This document shows positions 37,052 to 45,777 of a stretch of 64,000 nucleotides of DNA, one piece after another. Positions within the stretch are counted from its first letter, which is position 1; each line of letters begins with the position of its first letter. This DNA comes from Methanofollis aquaemaris (lineage in GTDB: Archaea; Halobacteriota; Methanomicrobia; Methanomicrobiales; Methanofollaceae), in assembly GCF_017357525.1 (NCBI RefSeq), contig NZ_CP036172.1, positions 842,561-906,560 of the forward strand. The letters run 5' to 3'. The translations under genes were made by a program, and so were the position numbers. The notes beneath the pieces were generated by a model that was given only the letters and a program-made list of their open reading frames with translations, ran no database searches and was not told the DNA's origin.

Positions 37052-37846
37052 ATGGTAATGGACAAAAAGCGGGTCAAGGACTACATGACCTATGACGTCG
37101 TCACTGTCAACGTCAACGAGACCGCCCGTGATGTCATCGACTATATCCAGAAGACACGGCATGACGGATTCCCTGTTATCAACGATCAGAAAAAAGTTCT
37201 CGGATATATCTCGGCCAGGGACTTGCTGGCCGTCCACCCGGAGACTCCGGTCGAGCGGATCATGAGCCGCCACCTCATCGTCGCCGACCCGGAGATGAGC
37301 GTCAATGATGCCGCCAGGGTGATCTTCCGGTCAGGGATCCAGAAACTTCCGGTCGTGGACGAGGAGGACCGGCTCATCGGGATCATCTCCAACGCCGACG
37401 TGATCAGGTCACAGATCGAGCATGTCTCTCCTGAAAAGGTCTTCAACTTTATGGACACCCTCCGAAGGCTCCACAATATCGAGCCGAGCCTGGAGCGGGG
37501 ATATGTCCCGATCAACGACCTTCTCCCGACCCAGCCAAAGATCTATGAGGACGAACTGGAGGGGCGGATGTACGAGATCAAGAAAGGGCTTGCAGAACCC
37601 TTGATCGTGGTCAGGCGTCCGGGACGCTTCATCCTCGTCGACGGCCACCACCGGGCGATCGCCGCAAAGCGCCTGGGTTACAAGACGCTTGACGCCTATA
37701 TCATCAATATCGCAGAGAAGATCGAACTCGGCATGGAACGGACGGCACAGGCACAGAACCTCAAGACCCTCGACGACATCAAGGTCATGGACTATGCCCG
37801 CCATCCCCTCGTCGCCGTCACTCACCGCCTGGTGCGGCAGAGTTAG
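37052..37846 (+). CDS. CBS-domain protein with ParB-like nuclease/CTPase domain
   Basis: A 264-residue fusion. Two CBS repeats lie at about 8-125 (KDYMTYDVVTVNVNETARDV; later MSRHLIVADPEMSVNDAARV). A ParB/Spo0J N-terminal domain follows at about 150-240, with YEIKKGLAEPLIVVRRPGRF and the ParB box VDGHHRAIAAKRLG. There is no ParA partner or HTH domain nearby, so a plasmid-type partition role is doubtful. An adenine-nucleotide-controlled enzyme or regulator is more likely. It has a TATA-like box near 37006. Confidence 0.85.
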   Translation: MVMDKKRVKDYMTYDVVTVNVNETARDVIDYIQKTRHDGFPVINDQKKVLGYISARDLLAVHPETPVERIMSRHLIVADPEMSVNDAARVIFRSGIQKLPVVDEEDRLIGIISNADVIRSQIEHVSPEKVFNFMDTLRRLHNIEPSLERGYVPINDLLPTQPKIYEDELEGRMYEIKKGLAEPLIVVRRPGRFILVDGHHRAIAAKRLGYKTLDAYIINIAEKIELGMERTAQAQNLKTLDDIKVMDYARHPLVAVTHRLVRQS

Positions 37847-37869
37847 GGGTCAAGACATCCCTCACACCC

Positions 37870-37874
37870 TTTTT
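37870..37874 (+). terminator. Short T-tract after the CBS-ParB gene
   Basis: Five T residues, 24 bases beyond the stop, directly before the composite repeat end (C then GGTTCTGTTGAATTT). Weak on its own. Confidence 0.3.
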
Positions 37875-37875
37875 C

Positions 37876-38690
37876 GGTTCTGTTGAATTTGGCATGAGTC
37901 GAGAGCACGCCTCAAGCATACGGGGAGCATATCCCAAAAGTATCCCGAACATGAATCTTCGTCCGTATCAAAACCCTTCATTCCAGAAATTCTGATCGCA
38001 GATCTTCCGCTGGGCGGCTGGTTGCCCGCCGTTCCCCCCGCAGAAGAGAGGGAGTAGGACGGTAATCCCCTCTTCAGCATCATCACATGCGCCTTCCCGC
38101 TCCTATCGCAATCCCGGGGGTCCGGGGGCAGCGCCCCCGGCACGAGCATAGGGGAAGGCAGACCGATCGACGTGCCGCCCCGCCTATAAAGTGAAGAATG
38201 TTCTCCTGCTTTCTCTCGCCGGGGGGAGACCCCCCGGACCCCCCACGACGAAGATAGGGACGGGGCGGCAGAGCACCCGGTGAAAAGATAGAAGAAGGCG
38301 AGGAATGGATGTTCACGCTACGAAGAGAGGAGAGTTTTACACCATCATCTTTCTTTATCTCTGGTAGAGGGGGAAGTCAGGAGAGTTTTGGGATGACCTC
38401 GGGATGAAAATTTCCCGTTGCTTGATCACTTATTCATATGTCGGGAGAATCGGTGTGGATCCTGTTCCATCACCGCCCCCATCGATCTTCTGTCCGTGGA
38501 GGGATCCGGGGGGCACTCGCCCCCCGGCGCGAGACGGCGGGGAAGATGCCGCTATTGAGGGCGGCACGTCGATCAGACGGGTCGCCCCCGCAGAAGAACG
38601 AGAAACTTTACCCTGCTCTCTCGCGGCTGGGGGAGACCCCCCTGACCCCCCCCCCACGGCAAAGATAGCCGGGGGGTGGCGAGGTGCTGT
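37876..38690. repeat. Composite palindromic repeat element with four hairpins
   Basis: It fills the 37847-38799 gap between convergent genes. The forward end-repeat (37876-37930) reads GGTTCTGTTGAATTTGGCAT and CTCAAGCATACGGGGA. Core hairpins: 38090-38160 (CCGGGGG / CCCCCGG with GCATAGGGGAAGG), 38171-38272 (TGCCGCCCC / GGGGCGGCA arms, CCCCACGACGAAGATAG), 38472-38567 (ACCGCCCC ... GGGCGGCAC) and 38581-38684. A fragment of an end-repeat lies at 38402-38418 (CGGGATGAAAATTTCCC). No complete reverse end was found. The last 100 bases before the nucleotidyltransferase gene hold the hairpin at 38761-38789. Confidence 0.75.
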
Positions 38691-38760
38691 GGTTCCCTCA
38701 CGGTTTTGTCGCAAGGCAAGGCGCGATTATGTGGCAGGGCGCACGATTAGAAGCCCACCC

Positions 38761-38796
38761 AAAAAAGTATTCAGGGTTCACCAGAACCCAAAAAAA
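38761..38796 (-). terminator. Hairpin between two T-tracts after the nucleotidyltransferase gene
   Basis: On the minus strand the stop is followed by T7 (38796-38790), the palindrome GGGTTC-TGGT-GAACCC (38789-38774) and then T6 (38766-38761). It is a good terminator candidate. The palindrome's GGTTCTGGTGAA resembles the tip of the repeat ends. Confidence 0.5.
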
Positions 38797-38799
38797 GCC

Positions 38800-39978
38800 C
38801 TACGACCCCTCGCACCTGAGGTCGTACTTCTCGTTGAGCACATGCTCCTTGACCACCGAACCGTCGGGGACGATCACCTCAGGCCAGAGCCTGGTCCCCG
38901 AATGGATGGTGACGCCGTTCTGGAGCACGACCCTGGGGCCGATGACCGTATCGTTCTCGACCGAACCGTCGTCGCCGATGATAGTGTCGTTGTCGATGAT
39001 CGCCCCGGAGATAGTGGTCCTGTTGCCGATGACGACCTGATTGTAGATAGAGGATGAGAAGATCTTCACGTTGCTCTTGATGACGCAGTCCTCACCTATA
39101 CTCGTATACGGCCCGATGAGAACATTGCTCTCGATGGTGGTCCCGCGGCCGATGGAGACCGGGCCGATTATCTGCGAGTTGGTGCCAAGCGAGATCGAAC
39201 TCCCCAGCGAGACCGGGCCGACGATCTTCGCCCCCTTCACATGAAGGTCGCCGGAGATGTTGGTCGTCGCGATCTCCTGGAGCTTCCAGCGCTCGGCCTG
39301 GCGGAGCGAACGCGGGCTGCCCACGTCGGTCCAGTTCCCGCGTGCAAGCCAGGCCTTGACCTTCCGTCCTTCCTGCAGGAGGGCGGGGAAGACATTGCGG
39401 GCAAAGTCGACCTTCTCACCCTCGGGGATATAGTCGAAGATCTCGGGGTCGCAGACGTACATCCCGGTCGATGCCAGATTCGAGAAGGTCTCGCCAGGAC
39501 CTGGCTTCTCCTTGAACCGCTTGATGTCATAGTTCACATCGATCTCCGCGATCCCGTACTCCGAGGGTTCGTCGATGGAGATGAGTCCGATGGTGGCGAT
39601 GGCATCGGTCTTGAGGTGCTCACGGTAGAACTCAAGGAGGTTGAGGTCCGCCACATGGTCACCTCCGACGACGAGGAAGGGCGAGCCGTCCAAGAACTGC
39701 TGGGCGTTCTTGACACTCCCTGCCGTCCCGAGTTTGATCTCCTCGTGGACATAGGTGATCTCCGCACCGAAGAGCGACCCGTCACCGAGGGCCTCCTCGA
39801 TGTCGTTGCCCTTGTATCCAAGGGTGACGACCATCTCGGTGAAGCCGAGGTCGGCAAGGTGGGTGACCAGATGGGTGATCGAGGGCCTATTCACGATCGG
39901 AATGCACGGTTTGGGACGCCCAAAGGTGAGCGGCCGCAGGCGGGTGCCCTCACCGCCACACATGATGCAGACCTTCAT
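38800..39978 (-). CDS. Sugar-1-phosphate nucleotidyltransferase with left-handed beta-helix
   Basis: A 392-residue enzyme. The N-terminal Rossmann-like nucleotidyltransferase domain (about 1-230) starts KVCIMCGGEGTRLRPLTFG and has FLVVGGDHVADLN and GNWTDVGSP. A C-terminal left-handed beta-helix of hexapeptide repeats follows (SISLGTNSQIIGPVSIGRG). It makes an NDP-sugar for glycans; GlmU-like UDP-GlcNAc or glucose-1-phosphate thymidylyl activities are both possible. The longer N-terminal frame (to 40059) overlaps the divergent gene's leader and lacks family similarity. Confidence 0.9.
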   Translation of the reverse strand: MKVCIMCGGEGTRLRPLTFGRPKPCIPIVNRPSITHLVTHLADLGFTEMVVTLGYKGNDIEEALGDGSLFGAEITYVHEEIKLGTAGSVKNAQQFLDGSPFLVVGGDHVADLNLLEFYREHLKTDAIATIGLISIDEPSEYGIAEIDVNYDIKRFKEKPGPGETFSNLASTGMYVCDPEIFDYIPEGEKVDFARNVFPALLQEGRKVKAWLARGNWTDVGSPRSLRQAERWKLQEIATTNISGDLHVKGAKIVGPVSLGSSISLGTNSQIIGPVSIGRGTTIESNVLIGPYTSIGEDCVIKSNVKIFSSSIYNQVVIGNRTTISGAIIDNDTIIGDDGSVENDTVIGPRVVLQNGVTIHSGTRLWPEVIVPDGSVVKEHVLNEKYDLRCEGS

Positions 39979-40059
39979 AAAGATAGTGTGGCGCGAAAAA
40001 GCATTTGAACCTTGGCCCGTAAGACAAAGTCTATGCTCCGTGGGGGACAGTATCAACAC

Positions 40060-40557
40060 ATGAGAGAAGAGCCCTTCACCTGCACCCTCTGTGGCAAGTG
40101 CTGCATGGGCTTCGGGCGCTATATCACCATCATCAAACGGACCGGACCACAGGAGTATCGGTGCCAGGAGACGATCACCAGACAGGAGTTTGCAGCCAGG
40201 GTCGAGGGCGAGTATCTCCCGGTCTTCAGGCGGCCGTCGGTACAGTGGTCACGGCCTGCGGCATGCCCATTTCTCAGAGAGGACAGCGGGAGATATATCT
40301 GCACGATCTATGCCTATCGTCCTGAATTCTGCAGAGAGTATGTCTGCTCCAGGATGCGGGTGCTCAGAGACGGTGAGATCGCAGGCGAACTGAAGGGCAG
40401 GCGGAACCTCAAGACCGGTGACAGGAAGTTGCAGCGGATCTGGGACGAAGAGATCGAGCCGCTCTCCCTGCCTGAGTTCGAATGGGAAAATGAGACCGAC
40501 CGGATCCTCACCGGCGCAGGCTATGAGGCAGTCTGGTACCGACAGCAGGAGGACTGA
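40060..40557 (+). CDS. YkgJ-family cysteine-cluster protein
   Basis: A 165-residue protein with the zinc/iron-chelating CxxCxxCC core: FTCTLCGKCCMGFGRYITI at the N-terminus, then CPFLREDSGRYICTIYAYRP and a final CREYVCSRM. The bound metal and role are unknown. ATG 40060 is chosen since it starts the conserved core; an ATG at 40033 would add nine residues. Its stop is followed after two bases by the ACG codon of the next reading frame. Confidence 0.85.
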   Translation: MREEPFTCTLCGKCCMGFGRYITIIKRTGPQEYRCQETITRQEFAARVEGEYLPVFRRPSVQWSRPAACPFLREDSGRYICTIYAYRPEFCREYVCSRMRVLRDGEIAGELKGRRNLKTGDRKLQRIWDEEIEPLSLPEFEWENETDRILTGAGYEAVWYRQQED

Positions 40558-40559
40558 AC

Positions 40560-40817
40560 ACGGGCGTCCGGGTTCTGGAAGTAAAAGAGGGACTGGTTCC
40601 CTGCCAGGAGGGTAGGAGACGCCCCCTGGACAACTGTCGGTTCTGTGTTCATTCCAGGCGTTTCCGCCTGTGTGACCGGTGGGTGCCCTCGCCGGCCCGC
40701 GCCTACTGCACGCTCCAGCGGGTGACCAATAGAGTCGACTTCACGGGGGTGAGCGCCGTCGAGTGCGACGACGATGGGAACGAGGGGTTTCGGAGCATCA
40801 TGACGGTGATCAGTTAA
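40560..40817 (+). CDS. Cysteine-rich small protein with apparent ACG start
   Basis: An 85-codon open frame with no ATG, GTG or TTG anywhere near its beginning. It reads, from ACG as Met, MGVRVLEVKEGLVPCQEG, then a cysteine set (DNCRFCVHSRRFRLC, AYC, VEC) that looks zinc- or iron-binding. AGGAGG lies at 40547-40552, seven bases upstream of ACG. The upstream YkgJ stop (TGA 40555-40557) is two bases before it. Its stop shares TTAA with the stop of the convergent CopG-type gene, a compact fit that argues the frame is real. The function is unknown. It could instead be a start-damaged gene. Confidence 0.55.
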   Translation, partial: TGVRVLEVKEGLVPCQEGRRRPLDNCRFCVHSRRFRLCDRWVPSPARAYCTLQRVTNRVDFTGVSAVECDDDGNEGFRSIMTVIS

Positions 40818-41158
40818 TCCCGTCTCTTCATATAGTCCCAGAGGCTCCGCCGCTGGTAGGGTACGCCGCGCGCCTCCTTGCAGTAGTCCGATTCGATGGT
40901 ATGGTGGACGAGCCTCAACTCGTCGCGCATATTCTGGACGAGGCCCTTCATCTCCTCGACATCTTTTCTGATCGTGGCGTACTCCTCAAATGAACGCTGT
41001 TTCTTAATCTCAAACTCTTCTCCGGCCTCAAGGCTGGCAAAACCTGCCTCGATCAACTCAAGGATAGCCTCGTTCCGCCCGATCGAGCCTTTCCTGGCGA
41101 AGGCGTCAAGGGCTTCGAGGAGTTCCGGATCGAGGGTGAAAGAACACCGCATCACCAT
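40814..41158 (-). CDS. Ribbon-helix-helix (CopG-like) DNA-binding protein
   Basis: A 114-residue protein. The N-terminal ribbon-helix-helix is MRCSFTLDPELLEALDAFAR followed by IGRNEAILELIEAGF. A coiled-coil region (about 50-90) includes FEEYATIRKDVEEMKGLVQN and ends in a basic tail. Probably a dimeric transcriptional regulator of unknown target. Start could be ATG 41158 or 41152. Its stop codon overlaps that of the preceding plus-strand gene. Confidence 0.75.
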   Translation of the reverse strand: MVMRCSFTLDPELLEALDAFARKGSIGRNEAILELIEAGFASLEAGEEFEIKKQRSFEEYATIRKDVEEMKGLVQNMRDELRLVHHTIESDYCKEARGVPYQRRSLWDYMKRRD

Positions 41159-41195
41159 AGGTCATCACTCCGAGACAGTTGTCTGGACGCAGTAA

Positions 41196-42680
41196 TCACG
41201 GTTGGTCACGCCCCTCGTAAAGGTAACCCTCGCGCCCGCCCCCAAGAGCGAGGGCGGCGACCCGGCTCATGTCGAGGTGCGCCTCAAAGAGCGACGCAAG
41301 TCGGTCGTACGGGTCGCCGTCGTCCTCTGCCGAACGGTACTCGATCCCCTTCCGCCCGGCCAGGTAACCGAGGAGAGCGTCGACTGCGCTGGCGTCTGAG
41401 AAGAGTCCATGGAGATAAGTTCCGATGACCAGGCCGTCAGCGCTCACCGCGCCGTCCTCGCCGAAGGCCGGACCGTCGGCGCCCCGTTCGGTCGTGCCCA
41501 TATGGATCTCGTAGCCGCTCACCTCCCCCATCAGAGAGAGGATAGGAGGGGTGTCGGCCGCACGGTGACGCACCTGCCTGGTGGTCTTGGTGTAGGCCGA
41601 GAAGGCGGTCGTCACGTCGAGGAGGCCAAGACCCTCGGCCTCGGCCGGGCCATCGCCCTCGTACCCGAGGTCGACGAGCCGCCGGCCCAGCATCTGGAAA
41701 CCCCCACAGATCCCGATGACCGGCACGCCAGAGGCCCGGACCCGGCAGATCTCGTCGGCGGCCCCGGTAGACCGGAGGAGGCGCAGGTCTTCGATGGTGT
41801 TTTTGGTGCCGGGGATGATGACGCAGTCGTAGCCCGCGAGCGGTTCGCCGGGCCTGACATAGGTGACCGCGGCCCGCCGTTCCAGGAGTTCGAAGTCGGT
41901 GAAGTTGGCGATGTGCGGGAGCCTGACGACGGCGATCCCGACACCCTCGCTCCGGGTTTGTTTGTCCCCGATGGAGAGAGAATCTTCCGATGGCAGCCCG
42001 GTCTCGGTGTAGGGGAGGACTCCGAGGACCGGGACGCCGCAGATTTCTTCGAGGGCGTCGACGCCTGAGTCAAAGAGGGTGGGATCGCCCCTGAACTTGT
42101 TGACGATGATCCCGGCGACCAGGGGGCGGATGTCCTCGGGGAGGAGAGTAATCGTCCCATAGGCCTGGGCGAAGACCCCGCCCCGTTCGATGTCGGCGAC
42201 CAGAAGGATGGGCAGGCCGAGAGCGCGGGCGAGCCTGATGTTGGCGATGTCGCGGTCATAGAGGTTGAGTTCGGCGGCGCCGCCGGCGCCCTCCACGACG
42301 ACCGTCCCGTGCTCCTCTTCAAGATGGGTGAAGGCCCTGACCGCGGTATCGAGGAGGGCGTCGGTCTCGCGATAGTATTCGCCGATCCTGACATCCCGAT
42401 ACGGCCGACCAAGGAGAACAACCTGCGAGACCATCTCGCCCTTCGGTTTGAGGAGGACGGGGTTCATCTCGGCCGTGGGTTCGACGCCGGCGGCACGGGC
42501 CTGGACCGCCTGGGCGATCCCGATCTCGGCCCCGTCGGCGGTCACCCAGGAGTTGAGGCTCATGTTCTGTGACTTGAAGGGGGCGTTTCCGATGCCCCGG
42601 TTCTTCAGGGCCCGGCAGATCCCGGCGACGACCGTGCTCTTGCCGACATGGGAGGCGGTCCCGAGGACCATCAGTGACAT
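41196..42680 (-). CDS. cobQ: Cobyric acid synthase
   Basis: A 494-residue glutamine-dependent amidotransferase (CobQ/CbiP) that amidates four carboxylates on adenosylcobyrinic acid a,c-diamide. The N-terminal synthetase domain starts SLMVLGTASHVGKSTVVAG (P-loop). The C-terminal GATase1 domain has the nucleophile in VIGICGGFQMLGRRLVDLG and the catalytic His-x-Glu region later. It feeds the cobamide needed by methyl-transfer proteins. ATG 42680 is used; 42686 (two residues earlier) is equally possible. Confidence 0.94.
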   Translation of the reverse strand: MSLMVLGTASHVGKSTVVAGICRALKNRGIGNAPFKSQNMSLNSWVTADGAEIGIAQAVQARAAGVEPTAEMNPVLLKPKGEMVSQVVLLGRPYRDVRIGEYYRETDALLDTAVRAFTHLEEEHGTVVVEGAGGAAELNLYDRDIANIRLARALGLPILLVADIERGGVFAQAYGTITLLPEDIRPLVAGIIVNKFRGDPTLFDSGVDALEEICGVPVLGVLPYTETGLPSEDSLSIGDKQTRSEGVGIAVVRLPHIANFTDFELLERRAAVTYVRPGEPLAGYDCVIIPGTKNTIEDLRLLRSTGAADEICRVRASGVPVIGICGGFQMLGRRLVDLGYEGDGPAEAEGLGLLDVTTAFSAYTKTTRQVRHRAADTPPILSLMGEVSGYEIHMGTTERGADGPAFGEDGAVSADGLVIGTYLHGLFSDASAVDALLGYLAGRKGIEYRSAEDDGDPYDRLASLFEAHLDMSRVAALALGGGREGYLYEGRDQP

Positions 42681-42817
42681 CGTCATGGTGGTTGATCGCC
42701 TGAGGGGATATGTGGTGCGGTAGGTGGGCCGGGCCACCCCGCTCTTCAAGGAACCGGCGGCCTATATGCGACCTAAAGGGTCATATCTAGAAAGTTGGAA
42801 GTCATATTCATGCCAAG

Positions 42818-42827
42818 AAATATATAA
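42818..42827 (+). promoter_or_regulatory. TATA box for the aIF1-like gene
   Basis: AAATATATAA is centred 27 bases upstream of ATG 42850, so the mRNA should be leaderless or almost so. Confidence 0.55.
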
Positions 42828-42849
42828 CGAGAACTTGAAGGTATAACCA

Positions 42850-43155
42850 ATGAACGGTGGTATATGTCCAAAATGTGGACTACCCAAAGAACTGTGTATC
42901 TGTGAGGAGGTAGCAAAGGAGCAACAGAGGATCCAGGTAAAGGTCAATCGGCGCCGTTACGGGAAAGAAGTCACCGTCATCGAAGGGCTCGACCCGTACG
43001 ACATTGACCTCAACGACCTCACAAAATTCCTGAAGGCAAAACTTGCCTGCGGTGGAACGGTCAAGGACACGTCCATCGAGCTCCAGGGCAACCATAAAGA
43101 ACGGGTCAAAGACCTGCTCGCACAAAAGGGGTATAAATTGGAGCAGATCAGTTAA
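42850..43155 (+). CDS. SUI1-family translation factor (aIF1/YciH-like)
   Basis: A 101-residue SUI1 protein with an N-terminal zinc-binding-like knuckle ([16 protein letters not shown]) and the SUI1 fold, including [20 protein letters not shown] and [15 protein letters not shown]. Archaeal aIF1 helps select start codons on the 30S subunit. This is notable because the window contains two probable ACG starts. Confidence 0.92.
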   Translation: MNGGICPKCGLPKELCICEEVAKEQQRIQVKVNRRRYGKEVTVIEGLDPYDIDLNDLTKFLKAKLACGGTVKDTSIELQGNHKERVKDLLAQKGYKLEQIS

Positions 43156-43305
43156 TTCCAGGACCCCTATTTTCAATCATATTTTTCCAATAATACCGCC
43201 GTCGAGGGCGGCACGGATCGACCGCGCCGGGATCCATAACCCCCCGGAAAACCTCGTCTCCGATTTTCGTGAATACAAGACCCTGCGGAGGCCGAAGGCA
43301 TCGTT

Positions 43306-43811
43306 CTGTAGGCTCTGTTGAATTGGGCATGAGTCGAGAGCACGCCTCAGACATTCCACATGAAAATCTTTCATAGCAGATCTTCTGGTGTCCGGTCATC
43401 ACTCAAATATCTGATACTTTTTTCATAACCCTGCGGTCCCGCACCATCTCCCCTTCTCGCGCGGGGAAGGCACGGTCATAGTGATTGCCAGAAAGAGATT
43501 GTGATGCGCGTGGTGCCGCCCCCTGCCTATCTTCCCCACGTGGATCTCCTCGGGCGCAAGAGAGTGACAAACATTTCTTCGTTTTTCTGTGGGGCGGCCC
43601 TTCCGATCGCCCGCCTTCCCCCACCCCTCGGTCGGGGACCAGGTGGCGATCAGTCCCCCGCACAAAGACCAGTACAGACGATTTCTTCACGGCCAAAAAA
43701 AAGTCTGTCGTTCAAGTGCATCTCTCCTGACGACCTTGTGTTCTTGACTCGCCACCAGGTGGTTGCCTATCTTCGCCGTGGGGGGATCAGGGGGGTCTCC
43801 CCCCGGCACCA
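43306..43811. repeat. Composite palindromic repeat element (divergent copy)
   Basis: It fills most of the 43156-43814 gap between convergent genes. The forward end-repeat (43306-43370) reads GGCTCTGTTGAATTGGGCAT and later GAGAGCACGCCTCAGACATT. Core material at 43510-43680 is degenerate (GTGCCGCCCCCTGCCTATCT ... GTGGGGCGGCCC). A clear hairpin unit at 43749-43811 (GGTTGCCTATCTTCGCCGTG, GGGGGGTCTCCCCCCGGC) reaches the stop codon of the pilC-like gene. Short open frames here are products of GC bias. Confidence 0.7.
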
Positions 43812-43814
43812 ACT

Positions 43815-44852
43815 TTAGATCGCGAACCTGAAGAGCAACCAGGCGATGAGAAGCATCAATGCCGAGAACTTGAGTCCGGCGGCCGCCCGGCCTTCACCCA
43901 TCTGCCCTGCGACCAACCCTGAGAAGAACCCCATGATCATCGCAGAGTGAGAGAAGATACGTTTGTACAGATCCATGTCGACGTTACCGATGAACTGACT
44001 CCCGGCCCCTGACGCCGCCGCCTGCGCCCCGGCATCGGCCATCGTGGTGAGGAAGGTGGACTCAAGGATCGCAATGACAAAGAGGAAGACAAAGAAGGCG
44101 GCGACGATGATCACCTCATAGATGAGCATGTTGCTTGCCCGCTCGGTCTTGAGGTTAATGAACTCGTAACTGTCCCTCGCCGCAGCCCGCAGCACCTCGG
44201 AAACGTCGCCACCGGCAGTGCTCGCCTTTGCAATGAGGTCGACCGACCGCTCGGCAAGCGGGGTGCCGATCCGCTTCCCGAAGGTCGTGATCGCCTCGAC
44301 GAAGGGTACATTCCAGGACATGTCGATATCGAGTTTCCTGATGTACGGCGTGAGCATGCCGTACTCGCCCTCGGAAACGATATGGATAGCACTGGGGAGG
44401 GTCATCCCCGAGTCGTTCATCCCTGCAACGTCCCTGAAGAAGTTCGGGAGGGCGGCTTCAAGGTTTTTCTCCCTTCTCCCCTCCTTGAAATCAAGAAGGG
44501 CAAGCGGAACCACCGGGATGAGAACCGAAAAGACGATGACATCGTCGACAAGCGTGGAGTTCATGACGGCCTGCCATCCGTAGTTCACAACGATCAGGGA
44601 GATGCCCACGATAAAGAAAAGGAACGAGAACGGCACCGTGGCAATGAGACTATTGGTCGGAGTCTCGGTGAGCACCTCGATAGGGTGCTTGAGGAATCGG
44701 CCAACGCCGACCTGCATCTTGCGCTGGTGTTCGATCTTGTTGACGATCTCGTGATCCTGCCGCTCATACTGGTCGAGTTCTCCTGCATCCACCTGAACCG
44801 TGCGGGCCTCGTCGCGGTTGAGGAAATCGTCGAAGAGTGTTTTGAATCCCAT
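43815..44852 (-). CDS. Type II/IV secretion F-domain membrane protein (PilC/TadC-like), second copy
   Basis: A 345-residue membrane platform protein. Transmembrane pairs are seen at about 70-90 (IATVPFSFLFFIVGISLIVV), 100-120, 250-275 and 310-340. The cytoplasmic F-domain contains FFRDVAGMNDSGMTLPSAIH and LAERSVDLIAKASTAGGDVSEVLR. It should anchor the ATPase PilB and organise assembly of a pilus-like filament. It is the last gene of the unit, one base after the first F protein. Confidence 0.85.
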   Translation of the reverse strand: MGFKTLFDDFLNRDEARTVQVDAGELDQYERQDHEIVNKIEHQRKMQVGVGRFLKHPIEVLTETPTNSLIATVPFSFLFFIVGISLIVVNYGWQAVMNSTLVDDVIVFSVLIPVVPLALLDFKEGRREKNLEAALPNFFRDVAGMNDSGMTLPSAIHIVSEGEYGMLTPYIRKLDIDMSWNVPFVEAITTFGKRIGTPLAERSVDLIAKASTAGGDVSEVLRAAARDSYEFINLKTERASNMLIYEVIIVAAFFVFLFVIAILESTFLTTMADAGAQAAASGAGSQFIGNVDMDLYKRIFSHSAMIMGFFSGLVAGQMGEGRAAAGLKFSALMLLIAWLLFRFAI

Positions 44853-44853
44853 T

Positions 44854-45777
44854 TCACACCTCCGGGGTCATCGCACTGATCAGAATGAGAAACATCACGC
44901 TTCCTAAGGGAATGAGGAAGTAGATGATGATGATCAAAAACATCGGGCTCGATTCCCCACTCATAATAGACATAATCGACTGGAGGATGATCAAAAAGAG
45001 CGTGCCGGCCACCATCGCCGTCACATAGGACTCGGCGATCAAACCCAGGGTCTCGAGGAAGGTCTTCTGCTGCTGCTGGTTCTCGTTGCTGTACTGGACC
45101 GCCTTGTTCCTGAAGTATTCGGTGAGGTTGGCACCCGAGGAGATGGTTGCCATGGCGCCCTGGAGAAATTCTTTCATCCTGGAACTCGGGGTGAAGGTCG
45201 AGGCGATCCGCATCGCCTCGATGAGATCCTTGCCGAACATGTCGATCTCGCGTGAGATGTACCGCGCCTCGACTGCAGTCTCGCCGTAGATCGGACTCTG
45301 CCCGAGGAGCCGGAAGACCTCGGCCGGGGTGATCCCGGCCGTCGACATTGAAGTTACATAATTGATGGCGTACGGGAGGGTGGCGTCGATGTTCCGCCGC
45401 CTGTTCCCGGCGACCACCTTGGGATACATGAGGAACGAGAAGTAGGTCACCCCACCGAAGATAAGCAGGGAGAGAACGATCGCCAGGGTTGTTCCGATGA
45501 GAAGACGGTAGTCGGAGAGACCGAGGAAGAAACCGGGCAGCGCCCCTTTGTAGGTGATCATCGAGGGAATGTTGAGGAGATAGGTGAAGCCCCCGATGAG
45601 AAAGGCCATGACCAGACCGGCAAGGACCGAAGAGACGTATGCGGTCGCAAGGTAGGCCTCGAAGGGGGTCTTCATCCGCGCCTGCACCAGGTCGCTCCTC
45701 AACTCGACGAAATCGTCTCTTTTTGCCTTTGCCTGCCGTCCTAACAAGTTGAAACTGAACCGTTCAAAACCATTCAT
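44854..45777 (-). CDS. Type II/IV secretion F-domain membrane protein (PilC/TadB-like), first copy
   Basis: A 307-residue platform protein with transmembrane segments near 40-75 (ATAYVSSVLAGLVMAFLIGG), 95-125, 235-260 and 280-305. The F-domain has LPYAINYVTSMSTAGITPAE and IDMFGKDLIEAMRIASTFT. Its start overlaps the pilB stop (ATGA), and it is followed by a second F protein. Two tandem F proteins after one ATPase is the Tad/archaeal pilus pattern. Confidence 0.88.
   Translation of the reverse strand: MNGFERFSFNLLGRQAKAKRDDFVELRSDLVQARMKTPFEAYLATAYVSSVLAGLVMAFLIGGFTYLLNIPSMITYKGALPGFFLGLSDYRLLIGTTLAIVLSLLIFGGVTYFSFLMYPKVVAGNRRRNIDATLPYAINYVTSMSTAGITPAEVFRLLGQSPIYGETAVEARYISREIDMFGKDLIEAMRIASTFTPSSRMKEFLQGAMATISSGANLTEYFRNKAVQYSNENQQQQKTFLETLGLIAESYVTAMVAGTLFLIILQSIMSIMSGESSPMFLIIIIYFLIPLGSVMFLILISAMTPEV

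Noticed and set aside
43403-43730. Several 80-100 codon frames in the repeat-rich gap
   Set aside because: All lie in the hairpin repeat region; similar frames appear in every copy because of GC-rich palindromes.
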